This document shows, piece by piece, positions 55,004 to 63,554 of a stretch of DNA of 64,000 bases; position 1 is the first letter of the stretch, and every line of letters starts with the position of its first letter. The DNA lies in the NCBI RefSeq assembly GCF_037935975.1, contig NZ_CP149817.1, forward strand, positions 2,418,001 to 2,482,000, read 5' to 3'. The translations under genes were made by a program, and so were the position numbers. Source of the stretch: Teredinibacter turnerae (GTDB lineage Bacteria; Pseudomonadota; Gammaproteobacteria; Pseudomonadales; Cellvibrionaceae). The notes beneath the pieces were generated by a model. It made no database searches and was not told where the DNA came from. It was given only the letters and a program-made list of their open reading frames with translations.

Positions 55004-56167
55004 ATGATATTTTCCAGTGGTGCCTCTGTACACGAACCCTACTATGTCAGTGAAGCCAGTACTGATACATTGCACGCGCAGGCGGTTGCCTCCGCGGGTA
55101 CATTGGTGCCGCTCAATGCATTACAGCCACGGTTTTTAGCCGATTTGGCCCCCCACATTGCAGTACAGGCCTTGTCAGCAGGCGACCTGTTGTTTGCCGA
55201 AGGCACAGTTGACCATCAGCATATCTACCTTTTATTCGGCGAAGTGGAATTGTTCAATGGCGTTGGTCTTCCTGAACGGGTGCGTGCGGGAGCCACAGGC
55301 GCGCCCTTAGCTCACCAGCAGCCGCGGCCTTGTTCTGCCGTCGCAATATCAGACACGACTGTGTTGCGAATTGATAGCGACCTGCTTGATCGATCGCTGA
55401 GCTGGAGCCAGATCTCACAATATTTGATGTCTGAACTTGCGCTGCAGCGGGATCTGGATGAAGACATTGAGTGGATGCAGACCGTGGTCAACTCCAATTT
55501 GTTTTTGAAAGTTCCGCCTGTAAACGTCGAGCGAATTTTCGCCCGCCTCACGCCGATGGTTGTGCACGCGGGAGAGCGAATTCTGCGTCAAGGGGAGATT
55601 GGCGATTGCTGTTATTTCATTAAAGAGGGTGAGGCGGTTGTTGGCGTGTATAACGATGTCACCGCAGCCGTAGACAATGTCGCTAAAATTGGCCCCGGCC
55701 GCTGTTTCGGGGAAGATGCTCTTGTGTATGAGAAGCCGCGGAACGCCAACATTACGATGACTACCGACGGCGTGTTAATGCGACTGGAGCAAGCGGATTT
55801 TGATCTTCTGTTGCAGGAGGCAAGCGTGGATGAGGTGGCGGCCAATGAGTTGGGAGCCCTACCGGAGTTTCCCATACTAATTGATGTGCGCACAGACGAA
55901 GAGTACGCTGCTGGTCATTTGGCGTGCTCAGGCAATATTCCACTCAGTTTACTGAGTATGAAAAAACGTCTGCTGTCGCCGGGCAGCCGCTATGTTTTTT
56001 ACTGTAACAGCGGGCGCCGTAGCCGTGCGGCAGCTTATCTCCTGGGTAAAGAGGGCTATAACGTTATGTCGCTCGCCGGAGGAATAGACGGTGCCAATTT
56101 GAGTGAGCAGCTAGTCGCAGACGAAAACTATGTGCTGCGCGATGGTCGTTTGATCTCCGGCCAATGA
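55004..56167 (+). CDS. Two cyclic-nucleotide-binding-like domains plus rhodanese
   Basis: A 387-residue cytoplasmic protein. Two CRP-like cNMP-binding domains are visible: the first (about 37-130) is degenerate, the second (about 170-285) has the recognisable pattern GERILRQGEIGDCCYFIKEG and GRCFGEDALVYEKPRNANIT. A rhodanese domain follows (about 290-370, LIDVRTDEEYAAGHL) with catalytic C334 in FYCNSGRRSRAAA. There is no DNA-binding domain. Its tail overlaps the convergent DUF1853 gene by 40 bases. The ligand is unknown. Confidence 0.88.
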   Translation: MIFSSGASVHEPYYVSEASTDTLHAQAVASAGTLVPLNALQPRFLADLAPHIAVQALSAGDLLFAEGTVDHQHIYLLFGEVELFNGVGLPERVRAGATGAPLAHQQPRPCSAVAISDTTVLRIDSDLLDRSLSWSQISQYLMSELALQRDLDEDIEWMQTVVNSNLFLKVPPVNVERIFARLTPMVVHAGERILRQGEIGDCCYFIKEGEAVVGVYNDVTAAVDNVAKIGPGRCFGEDALVYEKPRNANITMTTDGVLMRLEQADFDLLLQEASVDEVAANELGALPEFPILIDVRTDEEYAAGHLACSGNIPLSLLSMKKRLLSPGSRYVFYCNSGRRSRAAAYLLGKEGYNVMSLAGGIDGANLSEQLVADENYVLRDGRLISGQ

Positions 56168-57051
56168 TCGTTTACAACCATCGTTAGTTGCGCGCTGTCG
56201 GCGCGGGTTTTGTGAGTTACGCTCAGAAACAAGCGTGGAAATCCTCGCTCAGCCTGTGTCAGGAACGAGGCAATCCGGTTGTGATCAAGCAAAGTGTCGG
56301 GTTCAATCAGCCATCCTGGCTTAGTCGCCGCGAGCCATTCCAACTTGCTCAATGGGCGCCATAAGCGTTCGCCCCTCGCCAGCTCCCGCCAAAATTCCGA
56401 TTCGTACATCCACTCACCTATTGTTGCTCCAGCGTAGGCTTTGGCCGGCCGCTTGGGTGCGGTTTGCCAGTGGCTAAAGAAAACGCCTTTCATCAAGTAG
56501 AGCGATTGAATATCCGCACCTGGCTCTCTCGCTGCTGCCTCGTTTAACTCAGCTGCTACAGAAGCGGCCATTGGCAATTGGTGACTGAGCATGCGCTCAA
56601 GTTTTATATCTAGGCGGTCAGCTGCATTGGGACCAACCCAGTTTGACCAGGCTGCAGGGCTGGTCGCGGTGGGCGTTAACAAATAAAATTTAATCGCCGC
56701 TTCTACATGGAGTAACGTTTTATCGGCGGCTTCAAGCAGGAAATCCAGTTCTCCCATTGTGCGCTTGCCTGCGTATATTGGGTAATTTCTTAAACAAATG
56801 CGCCAATGCTCGGGCGCCTGGTTGAACGCTTTGGCAAGTTGCTGCTCAAAATAAATGCCGAGCGGAAGTCGCGTAGGGTGGTCTGTTGCCGTTGGTACAT
56901 TCGCCTGCGCACCCAATGCCTGGATTTCCAGCGGATATTTTGAACAAAAATCGCGATAGCCGCCCAGGGTACTTTGCATAAGGTTCGGTGACTGCAATGC
57001 CCAGGCGCAAGGAAGCTCGGTGTAGCGATTGGAGATAGGGTTGTTGCTCAT
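56128..57051 (-). CDS. DUF1853 protein
   Basis: A 307-residue protein from the ATG at 57051; an upstream start at 57153 would lie inside nadK. It matches the DUF1853 family (PTRLPLGIYFEQQLAKAFNQ; RMLSHQLPMAASVAAELN; LYLMKGVFFSHWQ). Segments such as GELDFLLEAADKTLLHVEAA resemble a PD-(D/E)xK nuclease core, so it may be a restriction-like or DNA-processing fold; that is inference. The 3' end overlaps the cNMP-rhodanese gene by 40 bases in the opposite direction. Confidence 0.85.
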   Translation of the reverse strand: MSNNPISNRYTELPCAWALQSPNLMQSTLGGYRDFCSKYPLEIQALGAQANVPTATDHPTRLPLGIYFEQQLAKAFNQAPEHWRICLRNYPIYAGKRTMGELDFLLEAADKTLLHVEAAIKFYLLTPTATSPAAWSNWVGPNAADRLDIKLERMLSHQLPMAASVAAELNEAAAREPGADIQSLYLMKGVFFSHWQTAPKRPAKAYAGATIGEWMYESEFWRELARGERLWRPLSKLEWLAATKPGWLIEPDTLLDHNRIASFLTQAERGFPRLFLSVTHKTRADSAQLTMVVNDHWPEIKRPSRST

Positions 57052-57096
57052 ATAGAATGGGCGCCACTTTTGATTAAACCCTGTAAGGGGATGTGC

Positions 57097-57978
57097 ATGC
57101 AAAGTTTCAATACTATCGGGCTTATCGGGCGTCTTGCCAGTGCCAGCACTCAATATTCGCTTAAACGGCTAATCGCGTTTTTAACCGATCAGAAGCTCGA
57201 AGTATTACTGGACAAAGAAACTTCCACAATATTACCTGATTGCGAACTGCCGGTAGCAACGCGTCCGGAGCTGGCGCAGTCCTGCGATTTAATCATTGTG
57301 GTTGGCGGTGATGGCAGCTTGTTGTCGGCCGCGCGGGCGTTTGCCGGGCACGATGTGCAAATTCTTGGCATTAATCGCGGCAGATTGGGGTTTCTCACGG
57401 ACATCAGCCCCGAAGATATTGAAAACAAGGTAGGCGAAGTTCTCTCCGGTCGTTATTTACTGGAACAGCGGTTTTTATTGGAATCCACACTGTTGCGTGA
57501 TGACGAAGTGATGTCTACCGGGCTTGCGCTCAATGATGTAGTGATTCACCCAGGCAAGCTGATTCGCATGATAGAGTTTGAGTTATATATCGACGATGAA
57601 TTTGTCTATCGTCAGCGTTCCGACGGCTTGATTATTTCATCCCCCACCGGTTCAACCGCCTACGCTTTGAGTGGTGGGGGGCCGATCATGCACCCCAATC
57701 TCGATGCTGTGGTACTTGTCCCGCTGTACCCCCATACGTTGAGCAGCCGCCCAATTGTGGTTGGCGGCAACAGTGAGATCCGCTTGATCGTCTGTGAAAA
57801 TAATAATCTGAACCCGCTGGTAACCTGCGACGGCCAGAGTCAGACCATGACCCAGCCGGGCGATACTGTTTTTATCACGAAATCTGAAAAGCGGTTGAAA
57901 CTGATACACCCAGAAGGGCACAACTTTTACGAAACCTGCCGCTCTAAGCTAGGGTGGGCGAGCCATACGGGCAATTAG
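57097..57978 (+). CDS. nadK: NAD kinase
   Basis: NadK phosphorylates NAD to NADP with ATP. I chose the ATG at 57097 because AAGGGG (57085-57090) is six bases upstream; the protein then begins MQSFNTIGLIGRLAS. In 293 residues it has the GGDG motif (70-73), GINRGRLGFLTDI and SPTGSTAYALSGGGPIMHP. It is divergent from the DUF1853 gene with 45 bases between the starts, and the metallophosphatase gene follows by two bases. Confidence 0.96.
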   Translation: MQSFNTIGLIGRLASASTQYSLKRLIAFLTDQKLEVLLDKETSTILPDCELPVATRPELAQSCDLIIVVGGDGSLLSAARAFAGHDVQILGINRGRLGFLTDISPEDIENKVGEVLSGRYLLEQRFLLESTLLRDDEVMSTGLALNDVVIHPGKLIRMIEFELYIDDEFVYRQRSDGLIISSPTGSTAYALSGGGPIMHPNLDAVVLVPLYPHTLSSRPIVVGGNSEIRLIVCENNNLNPLVTCDGQSQTMTQPGDTVFITKSEKRLKLIHPEGHNFYETCRSKLGWASHTGN

Positions 57979-57980
57979 GC

Positions 57981-58970
57981 ATGAATAGTGGCTACGACAT
58001 CATCGGCGATATTCACGGGTGTGCGAACACCTTGTGTCTGCTGTTGGAGCGTCTGGGATACGAGGAGCGCACGTCAGCCGAAGGCTGGCCGCTCTTTAGT
58101 CACCCGCAGGGGCGCAAAGTCGTTTTTCTAGGCGATATTGTGGATCGCGGGCCGCGCATCCGGGAATCGCTGCACGTGGTAAAAAATATGGTCGATGCCG
58201 GTTGCGCACATTGTGTAATGGGCAATCACGAATACGATGCCCTGGGTTACACCACGAAAGCACCAAAAATATCGGGCAAAACCTGGGTGCGCGAACACAC
58301 GCCGCGCAATAACCGTTTAATCGCAGAAACACTCAATCAATTCGCGTCTTACCCCGAAGAGTGGCGTATGTTTCTGGACTGGTTCCAAACGCTGCCCGTA
58401 TTTCTGGAGCTGTCAGGATTTCGCGCTGTGCATGCATGTTGGGATCAGCAGCTCATCGACGAATTTATCACAACGTATGACGGCAACACGGTTGACGCCA
58501 GCTTTGTCCGCGACTCTGCTATTAGCGGTACTTTTGCCGGGCGCTTTATGGATCGGGTGACGCGAGGTACCGATCTGTCTTTACCGGACGGACGTAAAAT
58601 TCTCGGTCGCGATGGTTTGGAGAGAGGCTTTTTTCGCACCAAATTTTGGGCTGATTCACCGGAAACACTTGAAGATGTGGTTTTTCAACCGGATCCTCTG
58701 CCAGAGGACATCGGTGTACAAACGCTCACACGCGAACAAAAACTCGCGTTGGTGTCGTACAGCTCAGAGCAGATCCCTGTCTTTATCGGGCACTATTGGC
58801 TCGATGGTGAACCCAGGCCTCTCAAAGACAACCTCGCGTGTCTCGATTATAGCGCCGTAAAATACGGCCGCTTAACCTGCTATAGGTATGATGGTGAAAC
58901 TGTTCTCAGCGCCGATAAGTTTGCGTGGGAGCAGGTCACCCAAGACCCTGTGCCCGGTCGGTTTGATTAA
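57981..58970 (+). CDS. Calcineurin-like metallophosphatase
   Basis: A 329-residue phosphoesterase from the ATG at 57981, two bases after nadK. The metal ligands follow the family pattern: D10 and H12 in IIGDIHGCAN, FLGDIVDRGP and VMGNHEYDA. Similar serine/threonine-phosphatase-like or bis(5'-nucleosyl)-tetraphosphatase proteins occur next to nadK in Pseudomonas relatives. The substrate cannot be settled from sequence. No signal peptide is present. Confidence 0.86.
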   Translation: MNSGYDIIGDIHGCANTLCLLLERLGYEERTSAEGWPLFSHPQGRKVVFLGDIVDRGPRIRESLHVVKNMVDAGCAHCVMGNHEYDALGYTTKAPKISGKTWVREHTPRNNRLIAETLNQFASYPEEWRMFLDWFQTLPVFLELSGFRAVHACWDQQLIDEFITTYDGNTVDASFVRDSAISGTFAGRFMDRVTRGTDLSLPDGRKILGRDGLERGFFRTKFWADSPETLEDVVFQPDPLPEDIGVQTLTREQKLALVSYSSEQIPVFIGHYWLDGEPRPLKDNLACLDYSAVKYGRLTCYRYDGETVLSADKFAWEQVTQDPVPGRFD

Positions 58971-59840
58971 ATGAATTGGATTAAAGCCGCAGAATTCCCC
59001 GCAGCTGAGTCATTGCAGGGTTTAAATAATTATTTGACCACACACAATGTAGCGCATCGGTTTACTGAAGAGCGAGGTTGTCAGGTGTTGTGGCTGGCTC
59101 ATCCGGCCGATGCTGTGTGGGTAGAGCGCTATTTTAACGGTGATGCAAACGTTGAGTTAGCGACTGATAAAGAAACGATTGAACAACAGCGATTCGCCGC
59201 CAATAATCAAGCCAGGGATCAAATAGGCTTCGCGGATTCTTTGCGTATTTTTCCATTTACTCTCGCGACTATTGTGTTAGGGCTGTGTGGTTATTTGTAT
59301 ATTACATACATCTGGCCTACAGGACTGCCCGACTATTTTTTTATGCAACCATTGAATGAGCTGCGTCAGACACACCAGTGGTGGCGCCTTTTGACGCCAG
59401 CCTTTTTGCACTTTGGTGTTATGCACGCGCTTTTTAATTGCCTGTGGATATGGGAGTTGGGGCGGCGTATTGAAGTGTTCACTGGCCGTAAAAGTACCGT
59501 CGTACTATTTTTGATTAGTGCCATTGGCGCCAATCTCGTACAGTATTTTAGTGGTGGTGGGAGCGTCCAGTTTGGCGGGCTTTCTGGCGTTGTATACGCT
59601 TACCTGGGCTATTTGCTCGTGTGGACTCGGGTGTCTGATCACCCGCTAATTAAAATTCCGCCCGGAATTTTCGTATTTATGCTTGTGTGGCTCGCTTTGG
59701 GTTACCTGGGCATTATCGATTTACTTTTTTCGACCTCCCTGGCCAATGGCGCTCACCTGGGCGGCCTGGTTGCGGGAATTCTATTTGCGGCTGCGCAATA
59801 CTTTTTTATCGTGCGACGGTCTCGCACAGGTGAGCCATGA
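58971..59840 (+). CDS. GlpG-like rhomboid intramembrane serine protease
   Basis: A 289-residue rhomboid with an N-terminal cytoplasmic domain like that of E. coli GlpG, then six helices. The catalytic serine is S205 in FGGLSGVVYAYLGY and the histidine H262 in NGAHLGG; the HxxxN motif HALFNCLWIWELG of helix 2 is intact. It cleaves membrane substrates near their helix ends; the substrate is unknown. It starts directly at the metallophosphatase stop and overlaps the DUF1315 gene by four bases. Confidence 0.94.
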   Translation: MNWIKAAEFPAAESLQGLNNYLTTHNVAHRFTEERGCQVLWLAHPADAVWVERYFNGDANVELATDKETIEQQRFAANNQARDQIGFADSLRIFPFTLATIVLGLCGYLYITYIWPTGLPDYFFMQPLNELRQTHQWWRLLTPAFLHFGVMHALFNCLWIWELGRRIEVFTGRKSTVVLFLISAIGANLVQYFSGGGSVQFGGLSGVVYAYLGYLLVWTRVSDHPLIKIPPGIFVFMLVWLALGYLGIIDLLFSTSLANGAHLGGLVAGILFAAAQYFFIVRRSRTGEP

Positions 59841-60097
59841 ATCCTGAAGATATTTTGAAAAATTTAACTCCCGAAATCGTTGCGCGTTTTCGATCCGCAA
59901 TTGAAACCGGGCGTTGGCCAAATGGAGATAAGCTCACGGCCGAACAGCGAAACACATGCATGGAAGCCGTAATTGTCTACGAGCACCACACGCTGCCACC
60001 AGAGCAGCGCACAGGCTATGTGCCGCCAAAAGCGACACCTTGTAAAACCGACGATGAGCAACCCTTATCCTGGCAATCCCAACCGGAGCAAAAGTAA
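59837..60097 (+). CDS. DUF1315 (YeaC-like) protein
   Basis: An 86-residue protein typical of the DUF1315 family (E. coli YeaC): LKNLTPEIVARFRSAIETGR, WPNGDKLTAEQRNTCMEAVI and HHTLPPEQRTGYVPP. The function is unknown. The ATG overlaps the rhomboid stop (ATGA), and pepN begins two bases after its stop, so it is in one operon with both. Confidence 0.92.
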   Translation: MNPEDILKNLTPEIVARFRSAIETGRWPNGDKLTAEQRNTCMEAVIVYEHHTLPPEQRTGYVPPKATPCKTDDEQPLSWQSQPEQK

Positions 60098-60099
60098 CC

Positions 60100-62769
60100 A
60101 TGAAAGACGCACAACCGAGCGCCATTTTTCTGAAAGACTATAAAGCCCCAAGCTTTATAATTTCACGCACAGAACTCAGTTTTGAACTGTTTGAAGATCA
60201 CGCTCTGGTGCACTCCCAGTTACATATGCAGCGCGACGCTGGTGCCGCCGGGCCGCTCGTATTGGATGGTCAGGATCTTGAATTAGTCTCGGTTGCGGTA
60301 AACGACGTGCCGCTGACGTCTGCGCAGTACACAGTCGATGCTGAATCCCTGTCGATTGCCAATGTGCCTGATATCTTTGTGCTCAGCTGTACCACGCGTA
60401 TCAAGCCTCAGGAAAATACCGCCCTCGAAGGCCTCTACCGATCGCAAAAAATGTTTTGCACCCAGTGTGAAGCGGAGGGCTTTCGCCGCATCACGTATTA
60501 CCTTGATCGACCGGACGTGATGAGTGAATTTTTTACTGAAATCGTCGCGGACAAAGCCAAGTATCCCGTGCTGCTTTCCAACGGAAACCTGATTGAACAG
60601 AACGAATTACCCGATAACCGACATCAGGTTAAGTGGCACGACCCCCACAAAAAGCCCTGCTACCTGTTCGCCCTGGTGGCCGGCGATTTGGTGAGCCTGG
60701 ATGACACATTTACCACTGTTTCAGGCAGAAGCGTAGCGCTGCGAATCTTTGTGGAACAAAAAGATCTCCACAAATGCGACTACGCTATGGCTGCGCTGAA
60801 AAAGTCCATGAAGTGGGACGAAGAGGTATACGGTCGTGAATATGATTTAGATATATTCATGATTGTTGCTGTTGACGATTTCAATATGGGCGCGATGGAA
60901 AATAAAGGCCTGAACATTTTTAACAGTAGCTGTGTGCTGGCCAATCAGGCGTCGACCACGGATGACAACTTCCTCTCTGTGGAGGCAATTGTCGCTCACG
61001 AATACTTTCACAACTGGAGTGGTAACCGGGTTACCTGTCGCGACTGGTTTCAATTGAGTTTGAAAGAAGGTTTTACAGTATTTCGCGATGCAGAATTTTC
61101 TGCCGACATGAATTCGCGTACGGTCAAGCGTATTGAAGACGTGAAGGTGATGCGTACCAATCAATTCGCGGAAGATTCCGGCCCAATGGCACACCCGGTT
61201 CAACCGCCGTCTTACATAGAAGTTTCCAACTTCTATACCCTCACTGTCTATGAAAAAGGCGCCGAGGTTGTGCGCATGATCCACCAGCTGCTTGGCGCTG
61301 ATGCATTTCGCAAGGGGAGTGATCTCTACTTTTCGCGGCACGATGGTCAGGCGGTGACCATCAACGAATTCGTCGCTGCGATGGCCGAGGTCTCAGGTCG
61401 GGATTTCAGCCAGTTTATGAACTGGTATCAGCAGGCTGGTACACCAGAGGTGGCGCTCAAAGGGGAATACGACCCGGCATCACAAACCTATAAGCTCACG
61501 GTTAAACAGCACTGCCGTCCAACACCCGAGTGCAGTGATAAAAAGCCATACCTGATCCCCTTGGCAATGGGGCTGCTGGGCGCGAATGGCTCAATGCCGT
61601 TGTACCTCGGTGACGAGCTCGATGCAGAAAAGCCAACCCACCGCGTGTTGGAGGTGACGGAAGCAGAACAACAGTTTTTATTTACACAGGTAGTTGAGGA
61701 GCCAGTGCCGTCGCTGTTCCGCAATTTTTCTGCGCCGGTTAAATATCAGTACAACTACAGCCTCGACGATTTGCAGCGCATTATTACGCTGGATGAAGAC
61801 GGCTTCTGCCGCTGGGATGCGAGCCAGCAGATGGCAATTAGTGTTATTCACCGCGTGCTTTTAGAGATGGCGGAGAGCCCTGCACCGACGGTCGACTCGC
61901 GTATTATCGATGCGTACAGTGCATTGCTGGACGAAGCCATTTCAGCCGTGACGGGTAACACGGAAGCAGATCTTCACCTGTTGGCTTACATGTTAAGTTT
62001 GCCTAGCGAAGGTTATCTGGCAGAGCTCAAAACACCGATTGATGTAGAAGGTATTCATTTCGCCCGTAACCGGGTGAAGCGTAAGCTGGCCGCCGCGCTA
62101 AAAGAAAAATATCGTACGCTCTATGTGAAATTGGCCGATGCGACGACGGAGTTTTCTGTGGATGCGGCCGCTATTGCGCGCCGTTACCTGAAAAATCTGT
62201 GTCTGGATGCACTGGTTTTTGCCGCCGATGAAGCTGGTGTTGAACTGTGTAAAGCCCAGTTGCATCATGCAAATAATATGACCGACGAACTTTCTGCGTT
62301 ACGTATTCTCGTTCATAACACAAACCCGTTTATTGGCGATGTGGCCCCTTACCTGGAAGCGTTTTATCAGAAGTGGAAAGGGGATAGTCTGGTTATGAAT
62401 AAATGGCTGGCTGTGCAGGCAAGTCGCCCTGCAGCGGATGCGCTATCTTCCGTTAGCTCACTTTTAAAACACCCAGCATTTGATAAAAACAACCCCAATA
62501 AGCTGCGCGCGGTTTTGGGTACATATGCCAATGGCAATCCCATCGGCTTTCATGCGCGTAGCGGTGCGGGTTACGAGTTTTTCGCGGACCAGGTCATCGC
62601 TGTAGATGCGCGTAACCCACAAATTGCCGCTCGTCTTGTGGCGCCGCTTACGCAGTGGAAAAAGCACGATGAACAACGCCAGGGCGTGATGCGCAACGCA
62701 CTTGAAAAAATCAGCCGTGTGGAAAAACTTTCTAAGGACGTCTACGAAATCGTTAGTAAGAGTTTGTAG
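60100..62769 (+). CDS. pepN: Aminopeptidase N
   Basis: PepN removes N-terminal residues from peptides in the cytoplasm. It has 889 residues, the M1 family length. The substrate motif GAMEN is in MGAMENKGLNIF; the zinc motif HExxH-x18-E uses H300, H304 and E323 (HEYFHNWSGN and LKEGFTVF). The large C-terminal helical domain is intact. It follows the DUF1315 gene by two bases; a 138-base gap separates it from cytochrome b561. Confidence 0.97.
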   Translation: MKDAQPSAIFLKDYKAPSFIISRTELSFELFEDHALVHSQLHMQRDAGAAGPLVLDGQDLELVSVAVNDVPLTSAQYTVDAESLSIANVPDIFVLSCTTRIKPQENTALEGLYRSQKMFCTQCEAEGFRRITYYLDRPDVMSEFFTEIVADKAKYPVLLSNGNLIEQNELPDNRHQVKWHDPHKKPCYLFALVAGDLVSLDDTFTTVSGRSVALRIFVEQKDLHKCDYAMAALKKSMKWDEEVYGREYDLDIFMIVAVDDFNMGAMENKGLNIFNSSCVLANQASTTDDNFLSVEAIVAHEYFHNWSGNRVTCRDWFQLSLKEGFTVFRDAEFSADMNSRTVKRIEDVKVMRTNQFAEDSGPMAHPVQPPSYIEVSNFYTLTVYEKGAEVVRMIHQLLGADAFRKGSDLYFSRHDGQAVTINEFVAAMAEVSGRDFSQFMNWYQQAGTPEVALKGEYDPASQTYKLTVKQHCRPTPECSDKKPYLIPLAMGLLGANGSMPLYLGDELDAEKPTHRVLEVTEAEQQFLFTQVVEEPVPSLFRNFSAPVKYQYNYSLDDLQRIITLDEDGFCRWDASQQMAISVIHRVLLEMAESPAPTVDSRIIDAYSALLDEAISAVTGNTEADLHLLAYMLSLPSEGYLAELKTPIDVEGIHFARNRVKRKLAAALKEKYRTLYVKLADATTEFSVDAAAIARRYLKNLCLDALVFAADEAGVELCKAQLHHANNMTDELSALRILVHNTNPFIGDVAPYLEAFYQKWKGDSLVMNKWLAVQASRPAADALSSVSSLLKHPAFDKNNPNKLRAVLGTYANGNPIGFHARSGAGYEFFADQVIAVDARNPQIAARLVAPLTQWKKHDEQRQGVMRNALEKISRVEKLSKDVYEIVSKSL

Positions 62770-62856
62770 GCTATTCTCCCGGGCGTGGCCTGACCGTGTA
62801 ACGCCGGTCATTACGGGCTCGGAGATTGTTTTATCTGCATCCAGAGGACATTGCTC

Positions 62857-62868
62857 AAGCCCGGGCTT
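62857..62868. other. Palindrome between pepN and cytochrome b561
   Basis: AAGCCCGGGCTT is a perfect 12-base palindrome. A second small hairpin, TGACCG/CGGTCA (62791-62810), lies between it and pepN. Neither has a T tract. Possible operator for the b561-yceI pair; evidence is positional only. Confidence 0.3.
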
Positions 62869-62907
62869 TGTGGCGTTCTGCTAAAGGTAGGTGAGGGGTA
62901 AAAAACG

Positions 62908-63441
62908 ATGACGGAAACAAGTTATAACGCAGCGCAGCGGGTATTTCATTGGTTGAGCGCGCTTCTGGTAATAGGGTTGTTTGTGCTCGGGGTTTGGATG
63001 ACAGGGCTGTCCTATTATGACCCGCTATATCGCACTGCGCCGCTGTGGCATAAAACTATCGGTGTCGCGCTTATCGTACTGACCCTGGTTCGCCTTGGCT
63101 GGCGCTTCGCAACGGGAGTGCCAAAAGCCTTGCCAACCCACAAGACGTGGGAGGTGGGCATCGCGCATCTTGTCCACTGGTTTCTTTATGCAGCGATTCT
63201 TTCGATGTTTTTCAGCGGCTATCTGATCACCACAGCGAAAGGGCAGAGCCTTGACTTATTGGGCGGGATTTCAATTCCTGCGATGATTACCGGTGTGGAT
63301 GGTCTCGAAGATATCGCTGAAGAAGTACATGAGTTGACGGCTTACTCAATTATAGGCATTGCAGTACTGCACGCTCTTGCGGCGATCAAACACCATGTTA
63401 TCGACAAAGATCGCACACTTAGACGAATGATTGGCCGTTAG
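62908..63441 (+). CDS. Cytochrome b561
   Basis: A 177-residue inner-membrane di-haem protein with four helices. Haem-ligand candidates are H14 (VFHWLSALL), H48 (LWHKTIGVAL), a His in AHLVHWFLY and one in VLHALAAIKHH. It is of the bacterial b561 type (YodB/YceJ-like), which passes electrons to or from quinones. A YceI-like gene follows by 113 bases, the usual partnership. An upstream GAGGGG sequence (62892-62897) is the likely ribosome site. Confidence 0.93.
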   Translation: MTETSYNAAQRVFHWLSALLVIGLFVLGVWMTGLSYYDPLYRTAPLWHKTIGVALIVLTLVRLGWRFATGVPKALPTHKTWEVGIAHLVHWFLYAAILSMFFSGYLITTAKGQSLDLLGGISIPAMITGVDGLEDIAEEVHELTAYSIIGIAVLHALAAIKHHVIDKDRTLRRMIGR

Positions 63442-63495
63442 CTTGAAGAAACTGATCAAATAATTCGATCTGTCTCGACAAGAAATTGCTCCCCG

Positions 63496-63513
63496 CGGGC
63501 TGCGTGCAGCCCG
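63496..63513 (+). other. Intercistronic hairpin between b561 and yceI
   Basis: CGGGCTG (63496-63502), loop CGTG, CAGCCCG (63507-63513): a perfect 7-base GC-rich stem. No T tract follows (TAAAATG). It may set relative expression of the two genes through mRNA processing or partial termination. Confidence 0.4.
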
Positions 63514-63554
63514 TAAAATGTGTACGACTAACCTCAAAGGAACAGGAGTTTTCC

